DNA from: Methylotenera_A sp031422335
GTDB taxonomy: Bacteria; Pseudomonadota; Gammaproteobacteria; Burkholderiales; Methylophilaceae
NCBI GenBank assembly: GCA_031422335.1
Contig: JANOQW010000022.1
Span: 1 to 64,000 of the forward strand
Direction: 5' to 3'
Length of the DNA: 64,000 nucleotides
Positions 41,895 through 50,696 of this stretch are shown here, in pieces. Each line of letters starts with the position of its first letter. Position 1 is the stretch's first letter. A model generated the notes under the pieces. That model saw only the letters and a list, made by a program, of their open reading frames with translations, had not been told where the DNA came from and made no database searches. The position numbers and the translations under genes are program-made.

Positions 41895-42637
41895 GCTTCA
41901 TTCAAGGCTTTAAAAGTATTGCTCTGAGAGCCGCATGGATACTAGCTTGTGGCTTAGTACTTGCATGCTCGACCAATGCGCCGATTGATGGAAAACCGAT
42001 TCCAGAGCGTGGCGACAGAAGCTCGGCGAATCAACTTGTGAAGAACGATATGGATCGCATGGCCGATGTGGAGCTGCAAGAAAATACGCAAAGTTTAAAA
42101 AACTTAATGTTAAAGCTGTATAAACGCAACCCCAATCAGTTGGCCAAAAGCACGACTGACCCAGCTGAAAAAATGCTGGATTGGGTATTTGAAGGCGAGC
42201 TACAACACCATTGGAAGTTTAAAGAAATTGAGAATAAACAAGGCACTGACGCCATTTTTTTGGCGTTTGACGCGCAATATCAAGGCGACCGCGTGCTGCC
42301 GTTTATTGTCGGCATACACACCATGCTACTAAAAGCGCATGGCAATAAAACCGAATTTTATTTAACCGATAAAATTGAGCCACAGCATATTTATAACGTG
42401 GCACGCAATATTGAAATCGCAGCCTGGAAGCTCTCAACCGCGCGCGATGCCAGTGGTAATTTATATTTATTAAGTAACGAGCTTAACGACAAAGACCGTA
42501 ACTTAAGTTTTGAGCGGGAGTTTGGCAAAATGATCGGTCGCACCGATTTATATGCAATTGCCTTGGCTGAAAAATCTCAACGGCTGATTTCACGTATTGC
42601 GCAAAGCATTGCGACCATGGCGTTTTTACCGTTCTAG
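41891..42637 (+). CDS. Predicted lipoprotein translationally coupled to phoR
   Basis: I do not recognise this 248-residue protein. It has a lipoprotein-like signal, hydrophobic about residues 10-25 followed by LVLACSTN (Cys about 27), then a mature domain with repeated acidic and basic residues and an end YAIALAEKSQRLISRIAQSIA. It overlaps phoR by four bases, so it is likely co-expressed with phoBR and could be a phosphate-stress envelope protein (inference). Much of its signal peptide (residues about 10-22, ALRAAWILACGL) is encoded by a copy of the 37-bp palindromic element. Confidence 0.75.
   Translation: MSFIQGFKSIALRAAWILACGLVLACSTNAPIDGKPIPERGDRSSANQLVKNDMDRMADVELQENTQSLKNLMLKLYKRNPNQLAKSTTDPAEKMLDWVFEGELQHHWKFKEIENKQGTDAIFLAFDAQYQGDRVLPFIVGIHTMLLKAHGNKTEFYLTDKIEPQHIYNVARNIEIAAWKLSTARDASGNLYLLSNELNDKDRNLSFEREFGKMIGRTDLYAIALAEKSQRLISRIAQSIATMAFLPF
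41920..41956 (-). repeat. Palindromic element copy in the phoR-linked lipoprotein signal
   Basis: A reverse copy that agrees with the intergenic copy at 45835 at about 28 of 37 positions: GCCGCATGGATACTAGC and CTTGTGG are clear. It is read as LRAAWILACG, forming the hydrophobic core of the signal peptide. Confidence 0.75.
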
Positions 42638-42686
42638 TGCATTTTTGCCGTTTTGACTCAGTTTTATTAATTCAATTTTAGTTAAT

Positions 42687-42711
42687 AAAAAAGGGCACGA
42701 AGCCCTTTTTT
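42687..42711. terminator. Bidirectional terminator after the phoBR operon
   Basis: AAAAAAGGGC and GCCCTTTTTT form a stem with a five-base loop (ACGAA) between two convergent genes, so it can stop transcripts from both. Confidence 0.85.
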
Positions 42712-42747
42712 AATTTGAAGCTTAGCTAATATCTTTCAACTAAATGA

Positions 42748-43428
42748 TTAATTCGCCGCCGCTGGAGCTGGTGCAGATGCAGGTGCTGGCTCTGCCACAT
42801 AAATCTCGACACGACGATTTTTTGCTTTGTTTGCACTGGTATCATTGGCCATCAACGGCTCGCGTGAACCTCGACCATCAATCACCACGCGATTTGAAGA
42901 TACGCTTCTTGAAGCCAAGTAATCTCGCACACTGGCAGCACGGTTTACCGATAAAGGATTATTTACCGCATCAGAACCTGAGCTATCAGTGTGACCAATC
43001 ACAGTAACATTGCTAGCAGGGTTGTTCACTAAGCCTGTGGCAAACGTGTCTAACACGCTTCTAAAGTTTGGCTGAATATCTGCACGACCCACAGCAAAAG
43101 AAATATCACTTGGAATGTCCAATTTCAAACGGTTATCCGCAGTTTGTGTCACCGCTACGCCAGTACCCGCAGTCGCCTCTTCCATTTGGCGTTTTTGCTC
43201 TTCTTGACGCTTAGTCCAAACATTACCAGCAACTGCACCAACACCAGCGCCCACAACCGCACCAATCGCTGCACCCTTGCCTTTTCCCGCCACAGCGCCC
43301 ACCACCGCGCCAGCGCCAGCGCCAATAGCTGCACCTTTAGCCGTGCCTTTTTGCGTCTCTGTCATATTGGCGCAACCGCCCAATACAAACGTAAGCAGCA
43401 CAGAACTAACGATTAATTTATTACGCAT
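42748..43428 (-). CDS. OmpA-family outer-membrane lipoprotein with glycine zipper
   Basis: A 226-residue protein. A lipobox LGGCAN (Cys about 19) follows the signal peptide. A Gly/Ala zipper (about 28-72, GAAIGAGAGAVVGAVAG and GAAIGAVVGAGVGAVAG) precedes an OmpA-C domain (about 110-215) with the peptidoglycan-binding VIGHTDSSGSDAVNNPLSVNRAASV and SANKAKNRRVEI. The C-terminus is Ala/Pro rich. It probably links the outer membrane to peptidoglycan. The same gene order continues with an entericidin gene upstream. Confidence 0.93.
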   Translation of the reverse strand: MRNKLIVSSVLLTFVLGGCANMTETQKGTAKGAAIGAGAGAVVGAVAGKGKGAAIGAVVGAGVGAVAGNVWTKRQEEQKRQMEEATAGTGVAVTQTADNRLKLDIPSDISFAVGRADIQPNFRSVLDTFATGLVNNPASNVTVIGHTDSSGSDAVNNPLSVNRAASVRDYLASRSVSSNRVVIDGRGSREPLMANDTSANKAKNRRVEIYVAEPAPASAPAPAAAN

Positions 43429-43489
43429 ATTATTTACCTTTTAAAATAGAACTATTTATTTTTATTGACCAGAACTTTAATTATTTAGA

Positions 43490-43618
43490 TTACTTAGTAG
43501 CGGCGTCTTCAATTTTTTCGCCACCTTTCTGAATATCTTGTCCAGCGCCGGCCATTGTGTTGCAGGCACTTAATGTCACTGCAAACGCCAAGATTAAAAA
43601 TGTAGTCATTAATTTCAT
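43490..43618 (-). CDS. Entericidin A/B family lipoprotein, 42 aa
   Basis: A short gene too small for most gene finders. The translation begins MKLMTTFLILAFAVTLSAC and continues NTMAGAGQDIQKGGEKIEDA before ending AATK. The lipobox LSAC, the N-T-x-x-G-x-G-x-D-I-x-x-G-G-x-x-I/L pattern and the length all match entericidins, small toxin/antidote-type envelope lipoproteins of uncertain role. AAGGAAAAC lies just upstream of the ATG at 43618. It lies between the OmpA-like lipoprotein gene and the methyltransferase gene. Confidence 0.9.
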   Translation of the reverse strand: MKLMTTFLILAFAVTLSACNTMAGAGQDIQKGGEKIEDAATK

Positions 43619-43810
43619 TTTGTTTTCCTTTTAAATTAAGATTGATAAAACTAGTTGGAGTAACGCTTTTTATGTACTTTAAAAAAGTATACAGACGCAC
43701 TAATTCCATCAATATCGGCAAACGCTGAAATTGCAGTCAGATAATTCTGACAAATTGGCTCTGTTTTTAGTCGCTAGTTTAAGCTTTGATTTTGTTTGGT
43801 TTTGATAGAC

Positions 43811-44548
43811 TTACTGTTTGGTAAATACAATTACATGTTGCCACGGTAAGCTGGTCACCGTGTTATGCCACCTAAATGGTAGCACCGTAAGTTCTTTAAT
43901 CACCTGCGCCTGCGTCATTTTGTGCACTTGTTTAATTGGCACTTTGTCATCCTCGGCCCGATACTCCACCAATACCAATTTTGCGCCAGGTTTTAGCGCC
44001 GCCCACATGCTTTGCGCGACTTCATAGGGAAATTCCAGCTCGTGATACACATCCACCAAAATCGCCATGTCTAAGCTATTGGCGGCTAGTTTAATATCGC
44101 TGGCGGTGGATAACACTGGCTTAATATTGGTATATTTTTTAGATAAACCTTTTAACTTGCCTATCATTTCAGATTGTACATCTACCGCATAGATAGTACC
44201 TTGCAGGCCAACGCTATCAGACATTCTGCGCGATAAATAACCAGTGCCTGCGCCTATATCGGCCACCACCATGCCTTTTTTAAGGTTAAGCGCACGCAAT
44301 AAAATATCGGTGCGCTCTTCTTTTTCTCGTGTTTCGCGCTCTAACCAAGCCGCACCTTGGTAACCCATCACCTGCGCAATCTCGCGTCCCATATACACTT
44401 TACCAATACCATCTTGGGTGGCAGGGTATTGCTGGTAAATGGGGTTGGCTGGGGGCTTTTCTAACAGCTTGGCCTCAGCAAAAGCGACATTTGAGCCAAG
44501 TACCAATAAACAAAAACAAATATTAATGTGATGTGAGTTAAAAATCAT
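43811..44548 (-). CDS. Exported class I SAM-dependent methyltransferase
   Basis: A 245-residue protein with an apparent signal peptide (about 1-24, LLVLGSNVAFAEA). The methyltransferase fold follows with motif I VADIGAGTGYLSRRM, then IYAVDVQSEMIGKL, MAILVDVYHELEFP and LKPGAKLVLVEYR. A secreted SAM-dependent methyltransferase is odd because SAM is cytoplasmic; similar proteins with signal peptides are known in several proteobacteria but their substrate is not. It is separated by about 190 bases from the entericidin gene. Confidence 0.85.
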   Translation of the reverse strand: MIFNSHHINICFCLLVLGSNVAFAEAKLLEKPPANPIYQQYPATQDGIGKVYMGREIAQVMGYQGAAWLERETREKEERTDILLRALNLKKGMVVADIGAGTGYLSRRMSDSVGLQGTIYAVDVQSEMIGKLKGLSKKYTNIKPVLSTASDIKLAANSLDMAILVDVYHELEFPYEVAQSMWAALKPGAKLVLVEYRAEDDKVPIKQVHKMTQAQVIKELTVLPFRWHNTVTSLPWQHVIVFTKQ

Positions 44549-44597
44549 TCATTTAAGAGCTTAAGCAGCGCAAAAAATTCACTGCTTTAAAAATATT

Positions 44598-45800
44598 TTA
44601 TAGTTTTAGCGTTGCCAATTGCGCTTTTAAACCACGCGCTGCCAACGCATAACCGCCATCGCTGCCATCAACAAAGTGCATGTGGTTACCGGTGAACGAG
44701 CGCACAATGCAAGTCACCAGTGCCTCTTGTGATTTATGCAGGCCAAATACCAAGTGCCCAAGTTGATGCTCGGCTGCTAAAAACTGTTCTAACTGGCTGG
44801 CTTGCGCTTCCGTTCCATCAATCACCATACGTAACATGCCATCAAATTTTCTAAAATCTGAGTTATCGACTAATTCAGTTCTATATTTGCTCCATTGCGT
44901 GGTTTCGGTATCCATATTGCGTGCAAATAAAATTTTTCCCGCAGTGTTTTGGAACAGCATTTTGGCCAGATATTTCAAGCGTTTACTAACCGAAAACTGG
45001 CTGCTGCGCACGCGCCATTCGTGCGCCAATAGTTTGGGGTTAAAAGTTAATTTAAGTGCTTGCGCCTGCAAAGGATGGTATTGCAGAACATCACCATAAA
45101 TAGTTTGAATTTGTTGCAGCACGCGCTGGTAAGTATCGAGATTGGTGTCTGCACGTTGCGACATTGCGCCTACCAATAACGCGAGCTTGTGGTCATTAAA
45201 GCTAGGCACGCCTTGCCAGCGACACTCAAAACCTTCAAAACTGGCTTCGGCCAAACCTGCATTTTCAAGTACACGCACAACACCTAAAGCGTTTGGCGTT
45301 TTTACACGGCGCTCGGCTTCGTCCCAACCGCGACCAGAGAATACTGCTTGTGTCACATGTGGTGACAAACTAAATTTACCCACTTTTACCCAAAAGCCAG
45401 CATCTGTTAAATCTGCAACCTTAACCAAACCCACCCGTAAGCCTAAACCAAAACTTGTTCGTGCTAGTTGCTGCGCACCACGCAAAGCAATCTCTACCCG
45501 CTCACGCAAACTGTCAGGAACCGCAAAAGTAGCACCATCGCCACCAAACACAAACGGCATTTCAATGCCCAAATCCACATTCACCACCGCCGCAATGCAG
45601 GCCACGCCAACAGTATTCACCTTTTTGTAAGCGCCCTGCTCAATCGCTTTGGTCGAGCCTTCCACGTCCGCAATCACCACCCACCAATCAGGTGGCAAAT
45701 CTGCATGGTTTTTGCTAACGGTAGAATCTGCGAAAGTGTTAATCAGGGGCAGGTCGCGATAGAAATTAAGGTTGTGATTTGTTATTTGTGTTGATGACAT
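44598..45800 (-). CDS. DUF3095 family, adenylate-cyclase-like protein
   Basis: A 400-residue cytoplasmic protein. The N-terminal WWVVIADVEGSTKAIEQGAYKKVNTVGVA and PFVFGGDGATFAVPD resemble the metal-binding and substrate segments of class III nucleotidyl cyclases and are typical of DUF3095. The C-terminal half (about 230-400) is specific to the family, with GHLVFGLHKSQEALVTCIVRSF. Activity is not established for the family. A palindromic element lies 35 bases upstream of the start. Confidence 0.85.
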   Translation of the reverse strand: MSSTQITNHNLNFYRDLPLINTFADSTVSKNHADLPPDWWVVIADVEGSTKAIEQGAYKKVNTVGVACIAAVVNVDLGIEMPFVFGGDGATFAVPDSLRERVEIALRGAQQLARTSFGLGLRVGLVKVADLTDAGFWVKVGKFSLSPHVTQAVFSGRGWDEAERRVKTPNALGVVRVLENAGLAEASFEGFECRWQGVPSFNDHKLALLVGAMSQRADTNLDTYQRVLQQIQTIYGDVLQYHPLQAQALKLTFNPKLLAHEWRVRSSQFSVSKRLKYLAKMLFQNTAGKILFARNMDTETTQWSKYRTELVDNSDFRKFDGMLRMVIDGTEAQASQLEQFLAAEHQLGHLVFGLHKSQEALVTCIVRSFTGNHMHFVDGSDGGYALAARGLKAQLATLKL

Positions 45801-45834
45801 AGCTTATTCTAACGCGAATACGCCAAAAAAAACA

Positions 45835-45871
45835 TGCCCTAAGGGCCGCATGGATATTGGCTTGTAGGGCA
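45835..45871 (-). repeat. Palindromic element, intergenic copy upstream of the DUF3095 gene
   Basis: The best palindrome in the window: arms CATGCCCTA and TAGGGCATG (45833-45873) are perfect 9-bp inverted repeats. The core GGGCCGCATGGATATTGG is intact. It lies between the DUF3095 start and the structured region. Confidence 0.88.
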
Positions 45872-45879
45872 TGCTAAAA

Positions 45880-46100
45880 TAAATAATAGTGGCATTCGTA
45901 TGGTTTTGACTTTAAATCCCCTTGCCGCGCCTTCGGCTTGAGCGGCAGATGGAAAAGAGGCGAGGACTGTCACAACCGACTTAGTGCTTTAGCACTTAGC
46001 GAGGTTGGGGAAGACCCTTGCGGTCTTGAAGACGTAGTCTGGATCTCACAGTAGCCTAGGTGCGGAACTAACTTTGAAGAGGGAAAAGCATCAGCCGCAA
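45880..46100 (+). other. Candidate structured RNA region, no coding
   Basis: Part of the 664-base gap between the DUF3095 start (45800) and the small gene at 46465. This GC-richer block has several nested inverted repeats: TGCCGC with GCGGCA around GCCTTCGGC (45932-45954 region), CAACC with GGTTG around AGTGCTTTAGCACT, AAGACC-CTTGC-GGTCTT, and GAGGACT with AGTCT. No open reading frame of note exists on either strand. I find no match to tmRNA, RNase P, 6S or SRP RNA signatures. It may be an unrecognised structured RNA or a relic of an element. Confidence 0.35.
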
Positions 46101-46224
46101 TGAAAAAATTTATTAATTCTTCTAGAAACTCTCATTGATCAATCACCTTGGCCAAACACAAGTACTAGCTTGATTTTTCTGAAACCGCACCAAATTAGCG
46201 CAAAAAAACATAGTAAAAATACTA

Positions 46225-46253
46225 TTGACGCATACAAAATAAAGGCTTAAATT
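46225..46253 (+). promoter_or_regulatory. Sigma-70-like promoter candidate
   Basis: TTGACG and TAAATT are separated by 17 bases, a near-consensus pair in an AT-rich stretch. It would drive transcription through the 46303 hairpin into the 45-residue protein gene. Confidence 0.5.
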
Positions 46254-46302
46254 TGAACCTTGATCGCAAAATGTTGTGGTTTCATGTGGAGCGAGCAAAG
46301 AA

Positions 46303-46334
46303 AAAAGTCAAAAGGTTAGAGCCTTTTGACTTTT
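46303..46334 (+). other. Perfect 13-bp hairpin, possible attenuator
   Basis: AAAAGTCAAAAGG and CCTTTTGACTTTT pair perfectly across a six-base loop. Only four T residues end the right arm, so it could be a weak terminator or attenuator located about 50 bases after the candidate promoter and 130 bases before the small gene. Confidence 0.6.
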
Positions 46335-46464
46335 AGGGCGACACAGAAACAGATTTCTTGCATCATTACTACACGAGTTATGATAATTACGACTTGAATG
46401 AAAAGCAAGAACTCCTTAGATATTTGTGTCGGTATTATTAACCACGCAAAGAAAGGAGCCACTC

Positions 46465-46602
46465 ATGGCAACAGAAAAGCGTACGCAGTACCGTGATTCT
46501 AATAACGGTCAATGGTTGAGTAAACCACAAACCGAACGTAAGAATCCAGCTACTTGGGGAAAAGAACGGATTAACCATCCTTTAAAACCTAAGGGCAAGT
46601 AG
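46465..46602 (+). CDS. Small basic protein, 45 aa
   Basis: A short gene with a strong ribosome binding site (AAAGGAG, 6 bases upstream of ATG). It encodes MATEKRTQYRDSNNGQWLSK followed by a Lys/Pro-rich half ending PLKPKGK. The protein is very basic and hydrophilic. The N-terminal QYRDSNNGQW pattern recalls small proteins with a Y-R-D-S-x-T/N-G motif that are widespread and unassigned. A bidirectional terminator follows immediately, so this is the last gene of the transcript. Confidence 0.7.
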   Translation: MATEKRTQYRDSNNGQWLSKPQTERKNPATWGKERINHPLKPKGK

Positions 46603-46609
46603 TTAGATA

Positions 46610-46639
46610 AAAATGAAGGGCAGAAATGCCCTTCATTTT
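46610..46639. terminator. Bidirectional terminator after the small basic gene
   Basis: AAAATGAAGGGC and GCCCTTCATTTT make a 12-bp stem with a six-base loop. The right end overlaps the stop codon of the convergent DUF3683 gene. Confidence 0.9.
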
Positions 46640-49600
46640 TATAACAACACCTTCTCTATCCCGCCATTATTCACCCTCGCCACATATTCCTGCATCCAGT
46701 TCTCGCCCATTATGTGCTTGGCCATTTCCACCACAATATAATCCGCTTCAATACCCGTATCGTCGCCATAGCGCGCTAAGCCTTGTAAGCAGCTTGGGCA
46801 GCTGGTAAGAATTTTGACTTTCTCTTCTGGTTTACCAACCGTTAAGCCCATTTTCTGCATGCCTTTTTCCAGCTCTTCTTGTTTGCGGAATTTAACTTGA
46901 GTGGCAATATCGGGGCGGGCAGCCGCAAACGTACCGCTCTCGCCACAGCAACGATCATTTAACGCAACTTCTGTTCCCATCAGTTTGTTGGTCACTTCTA
47001 AAGGTTTGTAGGTTTTCATCGGGCTGTGGCACGGGTCATGATACATATAGCGTGTACCAGTAACACCTGAAAGTTTTTGATTTTTTTCCATCAGATATTC
47101 GTGAATATCCAACAAGCGACAGCCTGGGAAAATCTTCTCAAACTCGTATTTTTGCAGTTGATCCATACAGGTGCCGCAAGAAACAATCACCGTTTTTATG
47201 TCTAAATAATTTAGTGTGTTGGCTACGCGATGAAACAACACACGGTTTTCAGTGGTGATTTCTAAGCCTTTATCGTGATTACCACTAGACGTTTGCGGAT
47301 AGCCGCAACACAAATAGCCAGGCGGCAACACGGTGATGGCACCCACTTCATACAACATAGCTTGTGTGGCTAAACCGACATTGGAAAATAAACGCTCTGA
47401 GCCACAACCCGGGAAGTAAAATACCGCCTCTGAATCTTCCGTCACCTTTTGCGGGTTACGAATCACAGGAATCATGCTGTCATCCTCTATGCCCAACATG
47501 GCGCGTGAAGTTTTAGACTGCAGTTTTTTTGGCATTGGGCGATTAATAAAATGAATCACCTGCGCTTTAATTTCGGCCTTACCCACTGTAGCAGGTGGCC
47601 GTTTTTTGTCGCGTAATAGGCCTAATTTTTTCGCCAAGGTGTGGGCAAAATTTTGCGCTCTGTAACCAAAACCTATCATGCCTGCGCGCAGCAGTTTAAT
47701 GGTGGCTGGGTCTTTAGCATTTAAAAACAACATGCCAGCAGCCGTGCCAGGGTTAAATTTCTTTTTACCTTGTTCACGCAAAAAATTGCGCATTTTAATG
47801 GAGACATCGCCAAAATCAATATCCACAGGGCAAGGGTTTAGGCACTTGTGGCATACCGTGCAATGGTCGGCTACATCATTAAACTCATCAAAATGTTTTA
47901 GCGAGATGCCGCGCCGCGTTTGCTCTTCGTACAAAAATGCTTCAATTAGCAACGACGTGCCTAAAATTTTATTGCGCGGGCTATATAACAAATTAGCGCG
48001 CGGCACATGCGTCGTGCACACCGGTTTACACTTACCGCAACGTAAACAATCGCTTATATCATCGGCAATTTCGCCAATAGCTGATTGCTCCATGATGATA
48101 CTTTCTTGCTCCAACAAGCCAAAACTGGGCGTGTAGGCGTTTTGTAAGCCAGAGCCATTGAGCAATTTGCCTTTGTTAAAATGACCGTTTGGATCCACTT
48201 TATTTTTATATGCGGTAAATTTATCAATCGTCGCTTGGTCTAGGTATTCCATTTTGGTAATACCAATTCCATGCTCGCCAGAAATCACGCCGTCTAAACT
48301 TATTGCAAGCGCCATCACGCGGTCAACTGCCGTATGCGCATCTTGCATCATGGTGTAATCGTCTGAATTAACAGGAATATTAGTGTGCACGTTGCCATCG
48401 CCCGCGTGCATGTGCAAGGCAATAAAGACGCGGCTTTTCAGCACGGTTTTATGAATCTCATCACATTTTGCCAGTATTTTTTGGTATTCGCGACCCGCAA
48501 AAATCTCTGCAATTGGGCGTTTTAATTCGCGCTTCCAAGAAATGCGTAAATCGTAACTTTGCACAGCGCGGAATACATTTTCGTACTGTTGATGTTCTTT
48601 TCCTAAATCACCAAGCGCAGCAACTGGCGCATCTAGATTATTTAAAATTAAGCTCCAGCGCGTACGCATATCTGCAATTAAATCCAGCGCAATGCCTTGT
48701 TTTAATAGCACTGACTCTGGGTCAGCGTTGCCTTCTTCATCTGCTTGCAGTGGTAAATCACCTGCAATAAATGTTTGCAATGCGTTTAATAATTTAAGCT
48801 TATTTTGAATGGATAACTCAATATTAATATGCTCAATACCGTCAGAATACTCGCCCAGTTTTGGTAGCGGAATCACCACATCTTCGTTAATTTTAAAGGC
48901 ATTGGTATGTCGCGCAATAGCGGCTGTACGTGCACGATCTAACCAAAACTTTTTACGCGCTTCAGCAGAAACCGCAATAAAGCCTTCGCCATCGCGCGCA
49001 TTACACATGCGCACCATGGCCGAAGCCACTTGGCCTACGGCGTTTTCGTCGTCACTGGCAATATCCGCAATTAACACCATTTTGGGGCGTTGTTGGCGCG
49101 CAGCTTTAGTCGCATAACCAACGGCCTTGATGTAGCGCTCATCCATGTGCTCTAAGCCTGCCATGATGACGGCTGGCTCTTGTTTAGCGGTTAAATCGAG
49201 ATAATCTTTAATCTCGACAATGGCGGGTACAGCGTGGGACACATTGCCAAAAAATTCTAAGGCGATAGTACGCACGTGTTTAGGCATGCGGTGCAAAATA
49301 AAGGTGGCGCTAGTGATTAAACCATCGCAGCCCTCTTTTTGAATGCCTGGAAGCCCTGAGAGAAACTTATCGGTAACATCTTTACCCAAGCCTACTTTTC
49401 GGAAGCTAGGCCCCGCAATTTCAATAATTTCAGGCTCGCCCAACTGCGTTTTCATGTCGATATCAAAGCGTGTCAATTTAAAGCGCGCCATTTTAATATC
49501 GTGAATTTTGCCTAAGTTGTGGTCTAGCCGTTCTACTTCTAACCATTTTGCATCGGGCGTTACCATGCGGTAACTAGCCAAATTATCTAGCGCTGTGCCC

Positions 49601-50532
49601 CACAATACCGCTTTTTTACCACCCGCGTTTACCGCCACATTGCCACCAATACAGCTTGCATCTGCAGATGTTGGGTCGCAGGCAAACTCTAGCCCCGCCT
49701 CAGTTGCGGCTTCCATGGCACGGCGCGTGACCACACCAGCACCGCATTCAATGGTGGCCACTTGTCTGGCTACGCCTGGCAATGTGCGCATTTGCACACC
49801 CGTGTGCTGGTCTAGCTTCTCGGTGTTAATCACCACAGAAAGTGGCGTAAGTGGAATCGCACCGCCAGTATAACCAGTGCCACCACCACGTGGAATGACG
49901 GTCAAGCCCAGTTCGATACTGGCACGCACCAGTGCCGCAATTTCTAATTCAGTATCGGGGTTTAACACCACAAATGGATATTCAACGCGCCAATCGGTGG
50001 CATCGGTGACATGCGAAACGCGCGCTAAACCATCAAATTGAATATTATCTTTGCGGGTAATTTTGTTGTATTTGGCTAAAGCTTTTTTGCGCAAATCATA
50101 GGTTTGCCTAAAGTCATCAGCAAATTTTTCGACCGCCTTTTTTGCCGCAGCCACTAACTTTAGTACTGCATCATTACCTGTAGTGCCAGCTCCAGTGCCA
50201 GCAACATTGCGCTCATCAATGGCATCGATGCGATGATGCAGCGCATCAATCAAGGCTTTGCGACGTTTTGGATTATCTAGCAAATCATCTTGCAAATACG
50301 GGTTGCGTGAAACCACCCAAATATCGCCCAGCACCTCAAACAACATGCGTGCGCTGCGGCCTGTTTTGCGCTCTGCGCGCAAGCCATTTAAAATAGCCCA
50401 ACTTGGCTCGCCCAAAAACCGAATCACAATTTCGCGGTCTGAGAAAGAAGTATAGTTGTAAGGAATTTCACGCAGGCGCGTAGCTGGCGTAGGGGCTGAT
50501 TGTAGAATGTTGAGTGGTACGGGTGCGTTCAT
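46639..50532 (-). CDS. Giant FAD-linked oxidoreductase with Fe-S and CCG domains (DUF3683)
   Basis: A 1297-residue protein that joins parts usually separate in D-lactate or glycolate dehydrogenases. It has an N-terminal DUF3683 segment (about 1-110), an FAD-binding PCMH/GlcD-type domain (about 160-720, with PRGGGTGYTGGAIPL, GGNVAVNAGGKKAVLWG and GEHGIGITKMEYLD), two 4Fe-4S motifs (CLRCGKCKPVC and CTVCHKCLNPCPVD, about 830-900), and a C-terminal pair of CCG units (YFPGCGSERLF...CCGYPQ and HDPCHSPMKTY...CCGES). It is probably a membrane-associated 2-hydroxyacid dehydrogenase feeding the quinone pool (inference). Length is as expected for the betaproteobacterial family. Confidence 0.93.
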   Translation of the reverse strand: MNAPVPLNILQSAPTPATRLREIPYNYTSFSDREIVIRFLGEPSWAILNGLRAERKTGRSARMLFEVLGDIWVVSRNPYLQDDLLDNPKRRKALIDALHHRIDAIDERNVAGTGAGTTGNDAVLKLVAAAKKAVEKFADDFRQTYDLRKKALAKYNKITRKDNIQFDGLARVSHVTDATDWRVEYPFVVLNPDTELEIAALVRASIELGLTVIPRGGGTGYTGGAIPLTPLSVVINTEKLDQHTGVQMRTLPGVARQVATIECGAGVVTRRAMEAATEAGLEFACDPTSADASCIGGNVAVNAGGKKAVLWGTALDNLASYRMVTPDAKWLEVERLDHNLGKIHDIKMARFKLTRFDIDMKTQLGEPEIIEIAGPSFRKVGLGKDVTDKFLSGLPGIQKEGCDGLITSATFILHRMPKHVRTIALEFFGNVSHAVPAIVEIKDYLDLTAKQEPAVIMAGLEHMDERYIKAVGYATKAARQQRPKMVLIADIASDDENAVGQVASAMVRMCNARDGEGFIAVSAEARKKFWLDRARTAAIARHTNAFKINEDVVIPLPKLGEYSDGIEHINIELSIQNKLKLLNALQTFIAGDLPLQADEEGNADPESVLLKQGIALDLIADMRTRWSLILNNLDAPVAALGDLGKEHQQYENVFRAVQSYDLRISWKRELKRPIAEIFAGREYQKILAKCDEIHKTVLKSRVFIALHMHAGDGNVHTNIPVNSDDYTMMQDAHTAVDRVMALAISLDGVISGEHGIGITKMEYLDQATIDKFTAYKNKVDPNGHFNKGKLLNGSGLQNAYTPSFGLLEQESIIMEQSAIGEIADDISDCLRCGKCKPVCTTHVPRANLLYSPRNKILGTSLLIEAFLYEEQTRRGISLKHFDEFNDVADHCTVCHKCLNPCPVDIDFGDVSIKMRNFLREQGKKKFNPGTAAGMLFLNAKDPATIKLLRAGMIGFGYRAQNFAHTLAKKLGLLRDKKRPPATVGKAEIKAQVIHFINRPMPKKLQSKTSRAMLGIEDDSMIPVIRNPQKVTEDSEAVFYFPGCGSERLFSNVGLATQAMLYEVGAITVLPPGYLCCGYPQTSSGNHDKGLEITTENRVLFHRVANTLNYLDIKTVIVSCGTCMDQLQKYEFEKIFPGCRLLDIHEYLMEKNQKLSGVTGTRYMYHDPCHSPMKTYKPLEVTNKLMGTEVALNDRCCGESGTFAAARPDIATQVKFRKQEELEKGMQKMGLTVGKPEEKVKILTSCPSCLQGLARYGDDTGIEADYIVVEMAKHIMGENWMQEYVARVNNGGIEKVLL

Positions 50533-50696
50533 ATTATTGTGATTGTTCAGTGTAATTAAACTCTGCAGTTGTTAAAGATGAATTATATCATGCTGAAAGC
50601 TAACGATTAACAGCGCGGAGCAAGGTTTTGTATATTGAATTGCATGGTTATATCTGCTAGATTATATTCACCGAATCTGACAATTGGCGTTAAAAT

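Noticed and set aside
43509..43721. Reverse-strand 70-residue frame
   Set aside because: It is another frame of the entericidin gene, which has the ribosome site, lipobox and family pattern.
45880..46100. tmRNA, RNase P RNA or 6S RNA
   Set aside because: No tRNA-like ends, T-loop, tag reading frame or conserved RNase P core could be found.
46271..46441. Reading frame interrupted by one TAG as a pseudogene or recoded gene
   Set aside because: The frame has no clear family, codon use is not convincing and the TAG lies within a hairpin; treated as leader.
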